Of a DNA stretch of 64,000 nucleotides, positions 1 through 7,807 are shown in pieces; position 1 is the first letter of the stretch; every line of letters begins with the position of its first letter. Below the pieces are notes generated by a model. It did no database searches. It was not told the origin of the DNA and saw nothing but the letters and a program-made list of their open reading frames with translations. The position numbers and the translations under genes were made by a program. The stretch is taken from NCBI RefSeq assembly GCF_003116095.1, contig NZ_LGRA01000018.1, positions 768,749 through 832,748 of the forward strand, given 5' to 3'. The DNA is from Azospirillum sp. TSO35-2. GTDB taxonomy: Bacteria > Pseudomonadota > Alphaproteobacteria > Azospirillales > Azospirillaceae.

Positions 1-2
1 AC

Positions 3-278
3 TTCTGCGCGCCGCACCGGCCGACCATCCTGACCGGCCTGCCGCTGGGCAGTTGGGCGCCGGAGCAGAAGAAGCGCTGGGTTGCCCGCATGCTGGGCGC
101 CGATGTTCCGGTCATCACCTGCATGGCCCGCGACAAGGCTCGCTACGCCGGCCCCGGGACCGTGCTGGTCGACGACCGCGAGAAGGCCCGCGATCCCTGG
201 GAGGCGGCGGGCGGCCGGTTCATCCTCCACCGCACCGCCGCCGACAGCATCGCCGAACTGGTCAAGCTGGGGTTCTGA
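3..278 (+). CDS. HAD-type 5'(3')-deoxyribonucleotidase-like protein, C-terminal part
   Basis: This is the 3' end of a gene that starts left of the window; about 91 residues are visible and the stop is TGA at 276-278. The segment reads HRPTILTGLP, then PEQKKRWVARMLG, then ARDKARYAGPG followed by TVLVDDR. This order fits the second half of a HAD-superfamily phosphatase: a lysine-bearing motif III (DKARYA) and a motif IV with paired aspartates (VDD) that would bind Mg2+. The layout resembles the small cytosolic 5'(3')-deoxyribonucleotidase group. The nucleophile motif lies outside the window, so activity cannot be judged. It converges on the TerC gene with only 17 bp between the two stops. The HAD assignment is fairly secure; the substrate is inferred. 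Confidence 0.7.
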   Translation, partial: FCAPHRPTILTGLPLGSWAPEQKKRWVARMLGADVPVITCMARDKARYAGPGTVLVDDREKARDPWEAAGGRFILHRTAADSIAELVKLGF

Positions 279-295
279 GGGGAGCGCCGCCCCCC

Positions 296-1297
296 TTACT
301 CCGCCGCCTTCACCCCTGTCTCCCGGCTGGTCTTCCACAGCGACACCACGACGCCGCCAGCGATCAGGCCCAGCGTGACGCCAAGCGTGATCAATGGGTC
401 GGGCTTGGCGACGAGCTGGGTGTAGAAGATCTTGGCGCCGATGAAGACCAGCACCAGGGCCAGGGCGTATTTCAGGTAATGGAAGCGGTGAACCATCGCC
501 GCCAGCGCGAAATACAGGGCGCGCAGGCCGAGGATGGCGAAGATGTTGCTGGTGTAGACCAGATAGGGGTCGGTGGTGATGGCGAAGATCGCCGGCACGC
601 TGTCGACCGCGAAGACCAGGTCAGCCAGTTCGACCATGATCAGCGCCAGCAGCAGCGGCGTCGCCATCCAGCGCATCACCACACCGCCACCCTGCCCCGC
701 CACCGGCTGCTTCACCAGGAAATGATGGCCGTGGAAGCCGTCGGTGACCGGGATGTACCGCTTCAGCAGACGCAGCACCGGGTTGCCGGCGATGTTCGTC
801 TCGGACTCGGCCGTAAACAGCATCTTCACGCCGGTCAGCAGCAGGAAGGCGCCGAACAGATAGAGGATGCCGTGGAATTCGGCCACCAGGGCGGCGCCGG
901 CGCCGATCATCAGGCCGCGCAGGACGATGACGCCCAGGATGCCCCAGAACAGCACCCGGTGCTGCAACGCACGGGGAACGGCGAAATAGCCGAAGATCAG
1001 CGATATGACGAAGACGTTGTCGAGCGACAGGCTCTTCTCGACGAAGAAGCCGGTGTAGTATTGCAGACCGGCCTCGCCGCCCATCGACCACCAGATCCAG
1101 CCGCCGAACAGCATCGCGACGGTGATGTAGAAGGCCGACAGCTTCAGGCTTTCACCGATCCCGATCTCATGGTCGCGCCGGTTCAGCACACCGAGATCGA
1201 GCGCCAGCAACGCCAGGACAACCCCGACGAACACCAGCCAAATCCAGATTGGTTTTCCCAGAAATTCGAGAAAAACCGGTGCGATCACACTGTCCAT
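296..1297 (-). CDS. TerC/Alx family integral membrane protein
   Basis: TerC-family inner-membrane protein of 333 residues, related to E. coli Alx and tellurite-resistance TerC, a family linked to Mn2+ export and metallation of secreted proteins. The sequence shows about eight hydrophobic segments. It has the family signatures FVEKSLSLDNVFV near residues 77-90 and ADLVFAVDSVPAIFAI in the second half, whose acidic residues lie inside membrane helices. The N-terminus MDSVIAPVFLEFLGKPIWIW matches the usual family start, so the ATG at 1297 is preferred over an in-frame TTG at 1339. A stem-loop lies directly upstream (1309-1340), but I could not recognise the yybP-ykoY Mn2+ riboswitch that often precedes such genes. 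The gene is monocistronic here and divergent from the HU gene. Confidence 0.9.
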   Translation of the reverse strand: MDSVIAPVFLEFLGKPIWIWLVFVGVVLALLALDLGVLNRRDHEIGIGESLKLSAFYITVAMLFGGWIWWSMGGEAGLQYYTGFFVEKSLSLDNVFVISLIFGYFAVPRALQHRVLFWGILGVIVLRGLMIGAGAALVAEFHGILYLFGAFLLLTGVKMLFTAESETNIAGNPVLRLLKRYIPVTDGFHGHHFLVKQPVAGQGGGVVMRWMATPLLLALIMVELADLVFAVDSVPAIFAITTDPYLVYTSNIFAILGLRALYFALAAMVHRFHYLKYALALVLVFIGAKIFYTQLVAKPDPLITLGVTLGLIAGGVVVSLWKTSRETGVKAAE

Positions 1298-1743
1298 CGC
1301 AAGACCCACTTGATGACGCTGCGTCAGCGAAGAAATCAAGCGGTTCCGACATCACGACCGACGCCTCGGTCGCCAGAGGGGCCCGGACCCGAACTCTTTG
1401 CCAGATGGTGACGCCACCGTAAGGGTCAAGATGCGGCCTCACACCGCGTCGTCCGGCAAAGCATCGGCGGGCCGGATTGTTCCGGCGATCCTTGCAAAGC
1501 CTTGGGCGAGTCGCGGGACGAGTCGCCGGACCACGGTCAGCGCTGACGCCGGCGAACGGCCGGAATCATGGCGGCGAAGCGCCGGGACTCGGCGCTTGAT
1601 GCATCGCCGCCACAGGTCGGATGGGAATAGAGCGCAAGAAAAACACCGTCGGTTGCCAATCCGTTGTTCGCTCTTGTGCGGATGGTGCCGTTCTGCCAAT
1701 AACTCCGAAAAACCGAAACCAAACCGACCAAATGGAGTTTTGC
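1298..1743. other. Divergent intergenic region terC / HU
   Basis: About 445 bp separate the divergent terC and HU genes. On the minus side a stem-loop at 1309-1340 abuts the terC start. It pairs CTTGAT with ATCAAG outside and contains TGACGC/GCGTCA at one end. On the plus side the last 40 bases before the HU start are comparatively AT-rich and end in a clear GGAG at 1734-1737. I see no convincing small gene, no tRNA and no confident promoter hexamers in the remainder. Confidence 0.4.
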
Positions 1744-2019
1744 ATGAACCAGGCCGAACTGATCGAGACTGTCGCCACCAACGCCGGCATCAAGAAGGCC
1801 GACGCGGCCAAGGTCGTTCAGGCGGTGTTCGAGGGCATCTCCGGTGCGCTGGGCCGCGGCGAGGACGTGCGTCTGGCCGGTTTCGGCATTTTCGAGGTGG
1901 CCGAGCGCGCCGCCCGCGAAGGCCGCAACCCGCGCACGGGCGAGGTTGTCGCCATCGCCGCATCGAAGGCCCCGAAGTTCAAGCCGGCCAAGCAGTTGCG
2001 CGACCAGGTGAACGGCTGA
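1744..2019 (+). CDS. HU-family DNA-binding protein
   Basis: A 91-residue histone-like protein of the HU/IHF family, which binds and bends DNA as a dimer in the nucleoid. It begins MNQAELIETVATNAGIKKAD, the usual helical N-terminus. It carries the family signature around residues 46-65 (GFGIFEVAERAAREGRNPRT): the beta-arm with the RNPRTG tip whose proline intercalates into the minor groove. Length is typical for HU (about 90). The ATG at 1744 is supported by GGAG at 1734-1737; longer in-frame starts would add a non-homologous leader. The downstream mucR-like gene is in the same direction 35 bp away and shares a strong terminator, so the two may be co-transcribed. HU rather than IHF is the better reading, but the exact paralogue is not resolved. 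Confidence 0.95.
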   Translation: MNQAELIETVATNAGIKKADAAKVVQAVFEGISGALGRGEDVRLAGFGIFEVAERAAREGRNPRTGEVVAIAASKAPKFKPAKQLRDQVNG

Positions 2020-2054
2020 GCCACACGCCGCCACTGCCGTTGGGGAGCGCAGCC

Positions 2055-2465
2055 ATGACCATCGATACGACCGATCTGCAATCGCTGACCGCCAAGGTCG
2101 TTGCCGCCTATGTCGGCAACAACTCGGTGCCGGTCCATGAACTGCCGACGCTGATCAACAGCGTACAGGCCGCTTTCCGCAACCTGGGCGACGACAAGCC
2201 GGCCCCGGCCAAGGCGGAACTCGTGCCCGCCGTTGCGATCAAGAAGTCGGTGACCCCGGAATTCATCGTCTGCCTGGAAGACGGGAAAAAGCTGAAGATG
2301 CTGAAGCGGCATCTGAAGACCGTCTACGACATGACCCCGGACGAATACCGCGCCAAGTGGGGCCTGCCGGCCGAATACCCGATGGTCGCCCCGAACTACG
2401 CCAAGGCGCGTTCGGAAATGGCGACCAAGCTGGGCCTGGGCCGCAAGCGCGCGACGACCGAATAA
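2055..2465 (+). CDS. mucR: MucR/Ros-family zinc-finger transcriptional regulator
   Basis: A 136-residue regulator of the Ros/MucR family, the prokaryotic zinc-finger proteins that control exopolysaccharide, motility and cell-cycle genes in alphaproteobacteria. The N-terminal half has the conserved oligomerisation segment (LTAKVVAAYVGNNSVPVHEL). The C-terminal half holds the finger: CLEDGKKLKMLKRHLKTVY, followed by DMTPDEYRAKWGLP and a basic tail. The usual first-pair second cysteine is replaced by Asp (C-L-E-D), as in many MucR proteins that still bind zinc. The ATG at 2055 follows GGGAG at 2042-2046. The gene is 35 bp downstream of the HU gene and is followed by a strong terminator, suggesting a two-gene unit of nucleoid-type regulators. 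Target genes cannot be deduced from the window. Confidence 0.9.
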   Translation: MTIDTTDLQSLTAKVVAAYVGNNSVPVHELPTLINSVQAAFRNLGDDKPAPAKAELVPAVAIKKSVTPEFIVCLEDGKKLKMLKRHLKTVYDMTPDEYRAKWGLPAEYPMVAPNYAKARSEMATKLGLGRKRATTE

Positions 2466-2496
2466 TCGGGACGTCACCGCCTTCGGATTGCGGCAA

Positions 2497-2520
2497 CGGC
2501 GCGTCCTTCGGGACGCGCCG
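2497..2520 (+). terminator. Rho-independent terminator after mucR
   Basis: A perfect 10-bp GC-rich stem (CGGCGCGTCC pairing with GGACGCGCCG) closed by a TTCG tetraloop is followed directly by TTTTCGTTTC. It lies 31 bp after the mucR stop and should end the HU-mucR transcript. Confidence 0.9.
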
Positions 2521-3186
2521 TTTTCGTTTCGTGACCCTCCGGCGGCATCGATGCGGTGCCGTCACGCTTCCGTTCGGGTATGACCGTCCGGCCAGCTCCG
2601 CCATTCCCCAACGCTCCGCATCCTGCCTTGCGGATGTATGACGAAGGTTCGGGTGGCGAAGCCGCTCGGCCTTCCCATCTAGGGTCCTAGGCCACGGGCG
2701 GTTCCAGACCCTCCCTCGCCGCTGAGGCATAGCCGCCTCCCGCCCCCTGGGCTGACCTTCAGCCAATCCCCTTTGCGGTGGCGGTGCCGGACATTCGGCT
2801 GGTGGGACAGGTAAGGGATCAGCCGGCAAAGCGACCTGCCCGAAAGTTCATCGGCGGATCGGCAACGGTCATAGGCATGCGTCCTCCGCCAGACTGCCGG
2901 TGCGCGTGGAAGAAGAGCCTGGGTATACGCCGAAAAACACCCGGAACATGCCGTTTACAGGCTTGATCCGTTGGGTTTGCGCGGCCACATTAACATTGTC
3001 GGAAGGACGCACTTCCTGACGACACCCAGAAAATACAAACCCCACACCAGCAAGAGCCGAAGCGACGGACGATATTCCTGCGTCCGCCGATGGATCATCG
3101 CCTCTCAGGCGATCCCCGTCACGGGCTCCGCCACGAGCAGGCCCCACGCGGGTTGGCCGTGAAAGCGTTGGAGAGGAGGCATTCGC
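2521..3186. other. Long intergenic region and probable rpoH leader
   Basis: About 665 bp with no convincing gene lie between the mucR terminator and the rpoH start. Short ORFs on either strand here lack ribosome sites and recognisable sequence. Close to rpoH there is a stem-loop at 3097-3113 (ATCGCCT, loop CTC, AGGCGAT) and a very strong Shine-Dalgarno GGAGAGGAGG at 3170-3179. No sigma-32 or EcfG-type promoter could be placed with acceptable spacing. I looked for RNase P, 6S and tmRNA landmarks and found none. Confidence 0.35.
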
Positions 3187-4077
3187 GTGCTGAAGAAACT
3201 GCTGACCGGTGAAAACGCCAGCCTGACCCGCTACATCGAGGAGTCCAAGCGCTTTCCCATCCTGGCGCCGGATATCGAACGCGACCTCGCCATCGCCTGG
3301 CGGGAGCGCGGCAATCCGCAGGCGCTGGAGCAGCTCGTGGGCAGCCATCTGCGCCTCGTCATCAAGATCGCCCGTGGGTTCGGCGGCTACGGCCTGCCGC
3401 TGGTCGATCTGGTGGCGGAGGGCAACGTCGGCCTGATGCAGGCCGCCCAGAAATTCGACCCGCAGCGCGGTTTCCGCTTCGCCACCTACGCCACCTGGTG
3501 GATCCGTGCGGCGATCCAGGAATACATCCTCCACAGCTGGTCTCTGGTGAAGATGGGCACGACCGCCGCGCAGAAGAAGCTGTTCTTCAACCTGCGCCGC
3601 CTGAAGAGCCAGATGGCGGAACTGGAACAGGGCGACCTGTCGCCGGAGACGGTGGCGACCATCGCCGCGGAGCTGGACGTACCGGCCGCCGAAGTGGTGG
3701 AGATGAACCGCCGCCTTGCCGCCAACGACAGCTCGCTCGACGCCACCCTGTCGTCCGACGGCGAAACCAACTGGCTGGAACTGCTGGCCGACGACCGGCC
3801 GACGCAGGACACCATGCTGGCCGAGGCCGACGAACTGGCGCTGCGCCGCCGGCTGGTCGGTCAGGCGCTCGACCGGCTCGATGCCCGCGAGCGGCGCATC
3901 CTGTTCGAACGCCGCCTGAAGGACGATCCCTCGACCCTTGAAGCGCTGAGCCAGCAATTCTCGGTGTCGCGTGAGCGGGTGCGCCAGATCGAGGTACGGG
4001 CCTTTGAAAAACTTCAGAAAGCGGTGCTGAGCGCGGCCCAGGCGTTGCGCCGTCCGGCGACGCCGATGGTTGCCTGA
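3187..4077 (+). CDS. rpoH: RNA polymerase sigma-32 factor RpoH
   Basis: A 296-residue group 3 sigma factor that directs RNA polymerase to heat-shock promoters. Region 2 is clear (LRLVIKIARGFGGYGLPLVD, then FDPQRGFRFATYATWWIRAA near residues 88-108). The diagnostic RpoH box QKKLFFNLRRLK lies at residues 129-140, which separates it from housekeeping and stationary-phase sigmas. Region 4 with its helix-turn-helix (ALSQQFSVSRERVRQIEVRA) is at about 250-275. Length matches RpoH (about 285-300). The start is GTG at 3187, set by GGAGAGGAGG at 3170-3179. Alphaproteobacteria often carry several rpoH copies, so this may be one paralogue. The gene stands alone and ends in a strong terminator. The long leader could host temperature-responsive structure, but that is inference. 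Confidence 0.95.
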   Translation: MLKKLLTGENASLTRYIEESKRFPILAPDIERDLAIAWRERGNPQALEQLVGSHLRLVIKIARGFGGYGLPLVDLVAEGNVGLMQAAQKFDPQRGFRFATYATWWIRAAIQEYILHSWSLVKMGTTAAQKKLFFNLRRLKSQMAELEQGDLSPETVATIAAELDVPAAEVVEMNRRLAANDSSLDATLSSDGETNWLELLADDRPTQDTMLAEADELALRRRLVGQALDRLDARERRILFERRLKDDPSTLEALSQQFSVSRERVRQIEVRAFEKLQKAVLSAAQALRRPATPMVA

Positions 4078-4218
4078 CGGCCCCTTCCCCTTGCCCCCGT
4101 CCGGCGCTGGCAGCGCGCGGGACAGGGCTCGTGCGGTGAACCGGACGGCAGTCCGGGGCACCGCACCACTCCCGCGGGCCTGTCGCCCGCCTGTTGCCTC
4201 CAGACCTGTCACCTTACC

Positions 4219-4251
4219 GCCGGCGGCGCCATCAGCTCCGCCGGCTTTTTT
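4219..4251 (+). terminator. Rho-independent terminator after rpoH
   Basis: An 8-bp perfect stem GCCGGCGG/CCGCCGGC with an 11-base loop is followed by six T residues at 4246-4251. It lies about 140 bp downstream of the rpoH stop. The stretch in between holds GC-rich dyads but no visible gene. Confidence 0.88.
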
Positions 4252-4352
4252 CTGTTCGGATCACGGCGCCCGGTGGTTCCCTCGCCGGTCGGCGGTCTGC
4301 GACAATGTGACCGGTTTAACGATGCGCCCGGCTGAGCATGATGTGCCGCCTG

Positions 4353-4380
4353 TTGGAAAATTTTGCATTTTGCGAAATAT
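4353..4380 (+). promoter_or_regulatory. Candidate sigma-70 promoter of the globin-coupled MCP
   Basis: In an AT-rich patch upstream of the chemotaxis gene, TTGGAA (4353-4358) and AAATAT (4375-4380) are 16 bp apart, about 38 bp before the start codon. The fit is moderate; the patch stands out from the GC-rich surroundings. Confidence 0.35.
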
Positions 4381-4417
4381 TTACTACTGTTGGCATATCT
4401 CATTCGGAGAAGGCTTC

Positions 4418-5764
4418 ATGTCGAACGTTGCGCAGACTCAGTCCGTTATCGACCGCATCAGCTTCCTGCGCATCGATGAGGCCACCAAGGCCACGTTGAG
4501 AGAGTTCCAACCCCATCTGGCGCAGCGGATCGACCAGATCCTGGAGGAGTTCTATGTCTACCTGCGGTCGGTGCCGCAGGTGGCACCGCTGCTAAGCAAC
4601 CCGGCGACGGTGGGCCGCGCGCGCGACCTTCAGAAGCAGCATTGGCTGCGCAACGTCTTCACCGGCACGTTCGACGAGGCCTACGTCAATCAGGTGCTGA
4701 AGATCGGCCAGACGCACCAGCGCATCGGGCTGGAGCCGCGCTGGTACACCGGCGCCTATTGCTTCACGCTGAACAAGTTGATCGATCTGGCCAGCCAGAT
4801 CCATCGCAAGAAACCGGAAAAGCTGGCGCAACTGCTGCAGGCGATCAACAAGGCCGTGTTCCTGGACATGGACCTTGCCACCTCGGTCTACATCGACCTC
4901 AACACCGCGGCGATCATCGCCCGGGAACTCGGCACGACCGCCGACAGCTTCGAACGCGAGGTCAAGGGTGTGGTGCAGGCGGTGGCGACCGCGGCGCAGC
5001 AGTTGCAGGGCAGCGCCCTGACCATGAGCCGCACCGCGGAACGGACCAGCGAGCAGTCCACCCAGGTGGCCGCCGCGGCCGAAGAGGCCTCCGTCAACAT
5101 CCAGACCGTCGCCGCGGCGGCGGAGGAACTGACCGCCTCCATCGGCGAGATCACCCATCAGGTGACGCAGTCCGCTGCCATCGCCAACGAGGCGATGACC
5201 GAAGCGGAGCGCACCAACGCCACCGTTCAGGGGTTGGCCGACGCCGCCAGCAGGATTGGGCAGGTGGTGAAGTTGATCCACGACATCGCCAGCCAGACCA
5301 ACCTGCTGGCGCTGAACGCCACCATCGAGGCGGCCCGCGCCGGCGAGGCGGGCAAGGGTTTCGCCGTCGTCGCGTCGGAGGTCAAGAGCCTCGCCAACCA
5401 GACCGCCAAGGCGACGGAAGAGATCAATTCCCAGATTGGCGCCGTCCAGGGCGCGACGCAGGAGGCGGTCGGCGCCATCCGCTCCATCTCCGGCACCATC
5501 GCCCGCATCAACGAGATCTCGACCTCCATCGCCACGGCCATGGAGGAACAGGGCGCCGCGACGACCGAGATCGCCCGCAACGTCCAGCAGGCCTCCATCG
5601 GCACCCGCGAGGTGAGCGAGACCATTGTCGCGGTCAACGCCTCGGCCAACGGTGCCGGCGATGAAGCCCGTCATGTGCTGGACGCCACCAACGAGTTGTC
5701 GCGCCAGTCGAACACCCTGAGGACCGAAGTCGACCGCTTCCTTACCCGCGTCCGCGCCGGCTGA
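4418..5764 (+). CDS. Globin-coupled methyl-accepting chemotaxis protein (aerotaxis-type)
   Basis: A 448-residue soluble chemoreceptor: an N-terminal protoglobin sensor (about residues 10-170) joined to a C-terminal MCP signalling domain. The globin part has the hallmark TH-QRIGLEPRWYTGAY at about 99-113, where His100 is the expected proximal haem ligand. The signalling hairpin tip is visible as IASQTNLLALNATIEAARAG followed by GKGFAVVA, the most conserved MCP sequence. No transmembrane helix is present, so it should be cytoplasmic like HemAT. Family knowledge suggests it binds O2 through haem and signals to a CheA/CheW complex. No che genes are adjacent. The ATG at 4418 follows GGAGAAGG (4406-4413); upstream in-frame codons have no homology. 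The gene is flanked by terminators, so it is likely monocistronic. Confidence 0.93.
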   Translation: MSNVAQTQSVIDRISFLRIDEATKATLREFQPHLAQRIDQILEEFYVYLRSVPQVAPLLSNPATVGRARDLQKQHWLRNVFTGTFDEAYVNQVLKIGQTHQRIGLEPRWYTGAYCFTLNKLIDLASQIHRKKPEKLAQLLQAINKAVFLDMDLATSVYIDLNTAAIIARELGTTADSFEREVKGVVQAVATAAQQLQGSALTMSRTAERTSEQSTQVAAAAEEASVNIQTVAAAAEELTASIGEITHQVTQSAAIANEAMTEAERTNATVQGLADAASRIGQVVKLIHDIASQTNLLALNATIEAARAGEAGKGFAVVASEVKSLANQTAKATEEINSQIGAVQGATQEAVGAIRSISGTIARINEISTSIATAMEEQGAATTEIARNVQQASIGTREVSETIVAVNASANGAGDEARHVLDATNELSRQSNTLRTEVDRFLTRVRAG

Positions 5765-5790
5765 CCCCTCACTGCCGCGGCAGGGCCCGC

Positions 5791-5833
5791 AACGACGAAG
5801 GGCGCGCTCCACGGAACGCGCCCTTCGTCGTTT
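5791..5833 (+). terminator. Long terminator hairpin after the chemoreceptor gene
   Basis: A 16-bp perfect stem (AACGACGAAGGGCGCG with CGCGCCCTTCGTCGTT, 5791-5806 and 5817-5832) with a 10-base loop. The T-run is only three bases, but the stem is very stable and sits 27 bp after the stop codon. It could serve both strands, since a small minus-strand ORF ends at 5915. Confidence 0.75.
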
Positions 5834-5914
5834 GGCCCTTTGTCATTTGGCCCGCGCCGTTCGACGATCGGCGTTCGTGGACCACCGCCGGCGCAACCCG
5901 CCGGTGATGGCCCA

Positions 5915-6085
5915 TCAGGGCAATGTGCGGACCACGAGGTCGCTGACCGGGATGTTTTCGGCCAGGGCGGCGCGGCGCACCTCGTCCACGCTGCGCCAGT
6001 GGCTGCGCCCGCCCAGGCTGGTCAGGCAACCGCCGCGCATGGCCACGAACAGTCCGGTGCGTCCAAGATTGACGATCCTCATCAT
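5915..6085 (-). CDS. Small hypothetical protein (56 aa)
   Basis: A short ORF of 56 residues that starts with two consecutive ATG codons at 6085 and ends with TGA at 5915-5917. The main support is the ribosome site: GGGGGAGGTG with the core GGAGGT five bases ahead of the first ATG. The product reads MMRIVNLGRTGLFVAMRGG, then CLTSLGGRSHWRSVDEVRRA, then ALAENIPVSDLVVRTLP. It is a compact, mixed alpha/beta-like sequence without signal peptide or membrane segment. I do not recognise the family. The upstream region (6086-6180) is AT-rich and could hold its promoter. It is divergent from the acetyltransferase gene and convergent with the chemoreceptor gene. It could be a small regulator, but nothing in the sequence proves that. 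Confidence 0.6.
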   Translation of the reverse strand: MMRIVNLGRTGLFVAMRGGCLTSLGGRSHWRSVDEVRRAALAENIPVSDLVVRTLP

Positions 6086-6552
6086 GATTCACCTCCCCCA
6101 ATCACATGAAAACATTTTAGATAAGTTTCTTAGGGTTCCGAAAAACAGAAGAATGCTTCTCTGCACGTGCATGTGCTTATCAAGCACAGCCGTGTGGCGT
6201 CAATAAGACTTCCGTCATTCAACCCTGCAACGAACTCCATACGGGTCCTTCGGGGACGGGCATAGAACTCTTCACCGCCACCGCAAATTTCCCCCGAATC
6301 TTTAATCAGGCTGAATATTCTCTAAAATTTTACGGAAGTGATCGCTGAGGGTGCTGACCGTTCCGTTCACCGGTCCTGGCCGAAAGCCTTATGCCGACCG
6401 ATCAGCACTGGAACGGCCGTGCGGTGTGTAAGGTTGTTTCCGGCAGACCCGGACGCCCGCTTGGCAGGGTGACGGCCACGACGATGATGGGAACCGCGCA
6501 GGGCATCGGCATCATGGCACCAGCAAACCGGCGCACCGTGGCGAAGCACCCC
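6086..6552. other. AT-rich intergenic region with short dyads
   Basis: This stretch lies between the 56-residue ORF and the chosen acetyltransferase start. It contains AT-rich sequence (around 6100-6180 and 6290-6340), a palindrome-like segment around GCACGTGCATGTGC (6163-6176) and a nearby AAGCACA half-repeat. Divergent promoters are likely here, but I cannot place hexamers with confidence. The part from 6391 onward could be coding if the acetyltransferase starts earlier. Confidence 0.35.
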
Positions 6553-7131
6553 ATGTCGGAGCCGCAGGGGTCAGGTGCACCGGCCGTCGGCCGCACCACC
6601 CTGCCGCTGCCGGTGACGGTCCGGCCGGCCCGTGAGACGGACTTACCGACGCTGGAATGGTACGGCCTTCACACACCGCACCGCGAGATCATCGCCGGCG
6701 CCTACCGCCTGCAGGAACGCGGTGATGGCGCCATGCTGCTGGCCGACGTCAACGGCTTCCCCGCTGGCCAGATCTGCATCGACTTCCTGCGCAAGCGTCC
6801 GAGCGGCCGGGCCACCCTGTGGGCGTTGCGTGTGTTCCAGCCGTTCCGCGGGCTTGGGCTGGGGGCTTTGCTGTTGCGCGCGGCGGAACAGGTCGTGGAG
6901 CAGCGCGGCGTCACGGTCGCCGAACTGGGGGTTGACCGCGACAACGCCGGAGTTCTGCCCTTCTACGAGCGGTTCGGCTACCAGCACTGCGGGCGGGAGC
7001 GCGGTCAGTTCATCTATCACACGCCGGAGGGCCGGCTGGTCCGTGTCGCCATCGACCAATGGCTGCTGGAAAAACAGCTCCCGGCCGAGAGCGGCGGTCG
7101 ACACCTGGCGGTTCGGAAAGCCGCCGAATAG
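6553..7131 (+). CDS. GNAT family N-acetyltransferase
   Basis: A putative acetyl-CoA-dependent N-acetyltransferase, 192 residues from the chosen ATG. The GNAT fold is visible from VTVRPARETDLPTLEWYGLH onward. The acetyl-CoA pyrophosphate loop, motif A, is VFQPFRGLGLGALLLRAAEQ, matching the Q/RxxGxG/A pattern. It is followed by motif B, VAELGVDRDNAGVLPFYERF, with the C-terminal GYQHCGRERGQF strand. The start is uncertain: in-frame ATGs exist at 6391, 6484, 6514 and 6553 and none has a strong ribosome site. 6553 is chosen because it leaves only a short leader before the domain. The natural substrate cannot be predicted. The next gene is convergent with a 13-bp gap. Confidence 0.8.
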   Translation: MSEPQGSGAPAVGRTTLPLPVTVRPARETDLPTLEWYGLHTPHREIIAGAYRLQERGDGAMLLADVNGFPAGQICIDFLRKRPSGRATLWALRVFQPFRGLGLGALLLRAAEQVVEQRGVTVAELGVDRDNAGVLPFYERFGYQHCGRERGQFIYHTPEGRLVRVAIDQWLLEKQLPAESGGRHLAVRKAAE

Positions 7132-7144
7132 ACCTCCGCGCCGG

Positions 7145-7618
7145 TCACTCCGCGGCCATCGCCGCCACCAGCCGCGCCGCGCGCCGCCGCGGCAGATGAA
7201 TGCGCGCGCCGTCCAGGATGCCCGCCAGTTCGCGCAGGGCGTCGGTCGCCATGCACAGCGCCACCAGCGGCAGCCAGCGGTCGAACAGTTGGGCCGCGCT
7301 TTCCGCGTCGCCGCCCTGCACCGCCGCCAGCGCATCGAGCAACGCCGCCTCGTCGACGCTGATGCGGCTGCAGGCGGGGCAGCGGATCTCCGGCCGCCGC
7401 GAACCGGCCACCGCGAAGGTGCCCAGCAGCGCGAACAGCGGCAGCAGGGCGGTGTTCGGCACCCCGGCAACGTTCAGCCCAATCCGCATCGACGCCATTG
7501 CCCCGGCGGTGCCGGCGCGGAACCACTGCCGCACGCCGCTCAACAGCGCCCGCTCAGCCGCCGTCAGGTCCGACGTCGTCCAGGGCGACGGCCGCCCCTC
7601 ACCCACCGTACCGCACAT
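7145..7618 (-). CDS. Conserved-looking hypothetical protein with CPAC motif
   Basis: A 157-residue protein I cannot assign to a family. The start ATG at 7618 is well supported by AAGGAG seven bases upstream. The N-terminal third is amphipathic, with a hydrophobic stretch NTALLPLFALLGTFAVAG at about 55-72 that could be a single membrane-associated helix. It is followed by a CPAC pair of cysteines (EIRCPACSRI) that might bind metal or form a disulphide. The C-terminal half is a helical, Ala/Leu-rich region ending in a basic segment (LPRRRAARLVAAMAAE). It is transcribed convergently with the acetyltransferase gene and divergently from the secreted hydrolase gene. No function is claimed. Confidence 0.65.
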   Translation of the reverse strand: MCGTVGEGRPSPWTTSDLTAAERALLSGVRQWFRAGTAGAMASMRIGLNVAGVPNTALLPLFALLGTFAVAGSRRPEIRCPACSRISVDEAALLDALAAVQGGDAESAAQLFDRWLPLVALCMATDALRELAGILDGARIHLPRRRAARLVAAMAAE

Positions 7619-7807
7619 GCCGATGCTCCTTCGTTCGGTTGCGGGGGCATCCTAACGTCGGACGCGATTGATTGCGAGTCATTCTTAATTGCGACACATT
7701 GACCCTGCCGCACCTGTGATAAAAAGCGGGCGCCAGGGAACGGAAAGGTCGCGTTAACCTCCCCAGCCAATTCTGAACCGACCAGCAGCACAAGGGAGCC
7801 GGTGGGG

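Noticed and set aside
1298..1460. yybP-ykoY manganese riboswitch before terC
   Set aside because: I looked for the conserved core and found only an unrelated stem-loop.
2263..2829. Minus-strand ORF of 188 codons across mucR end and spacer
   Set aside because: Arg/Pro-rich translation, no ribosome site, overlaps mucR and its terminator.
2941..2973. EcfG-type promoter GGAAC...GTT before rpoH
   Set aside because: The GGAAC at 2943 and CGTT at 2969 are separated by 21 bases, too many for the class.
2521..3186. Possible structured RNA gene (RNase P, 6S or tmRNA) in the large gap
   Set aside because: None of the conserved landmark sequences of these RNAs was found on either strand.
7145..7618. 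Zinc-ribbon reading of the CPAC protein
   Set aside because: Only one cysteine pair is present, so a classical four-cysteine zinc site is not supported.
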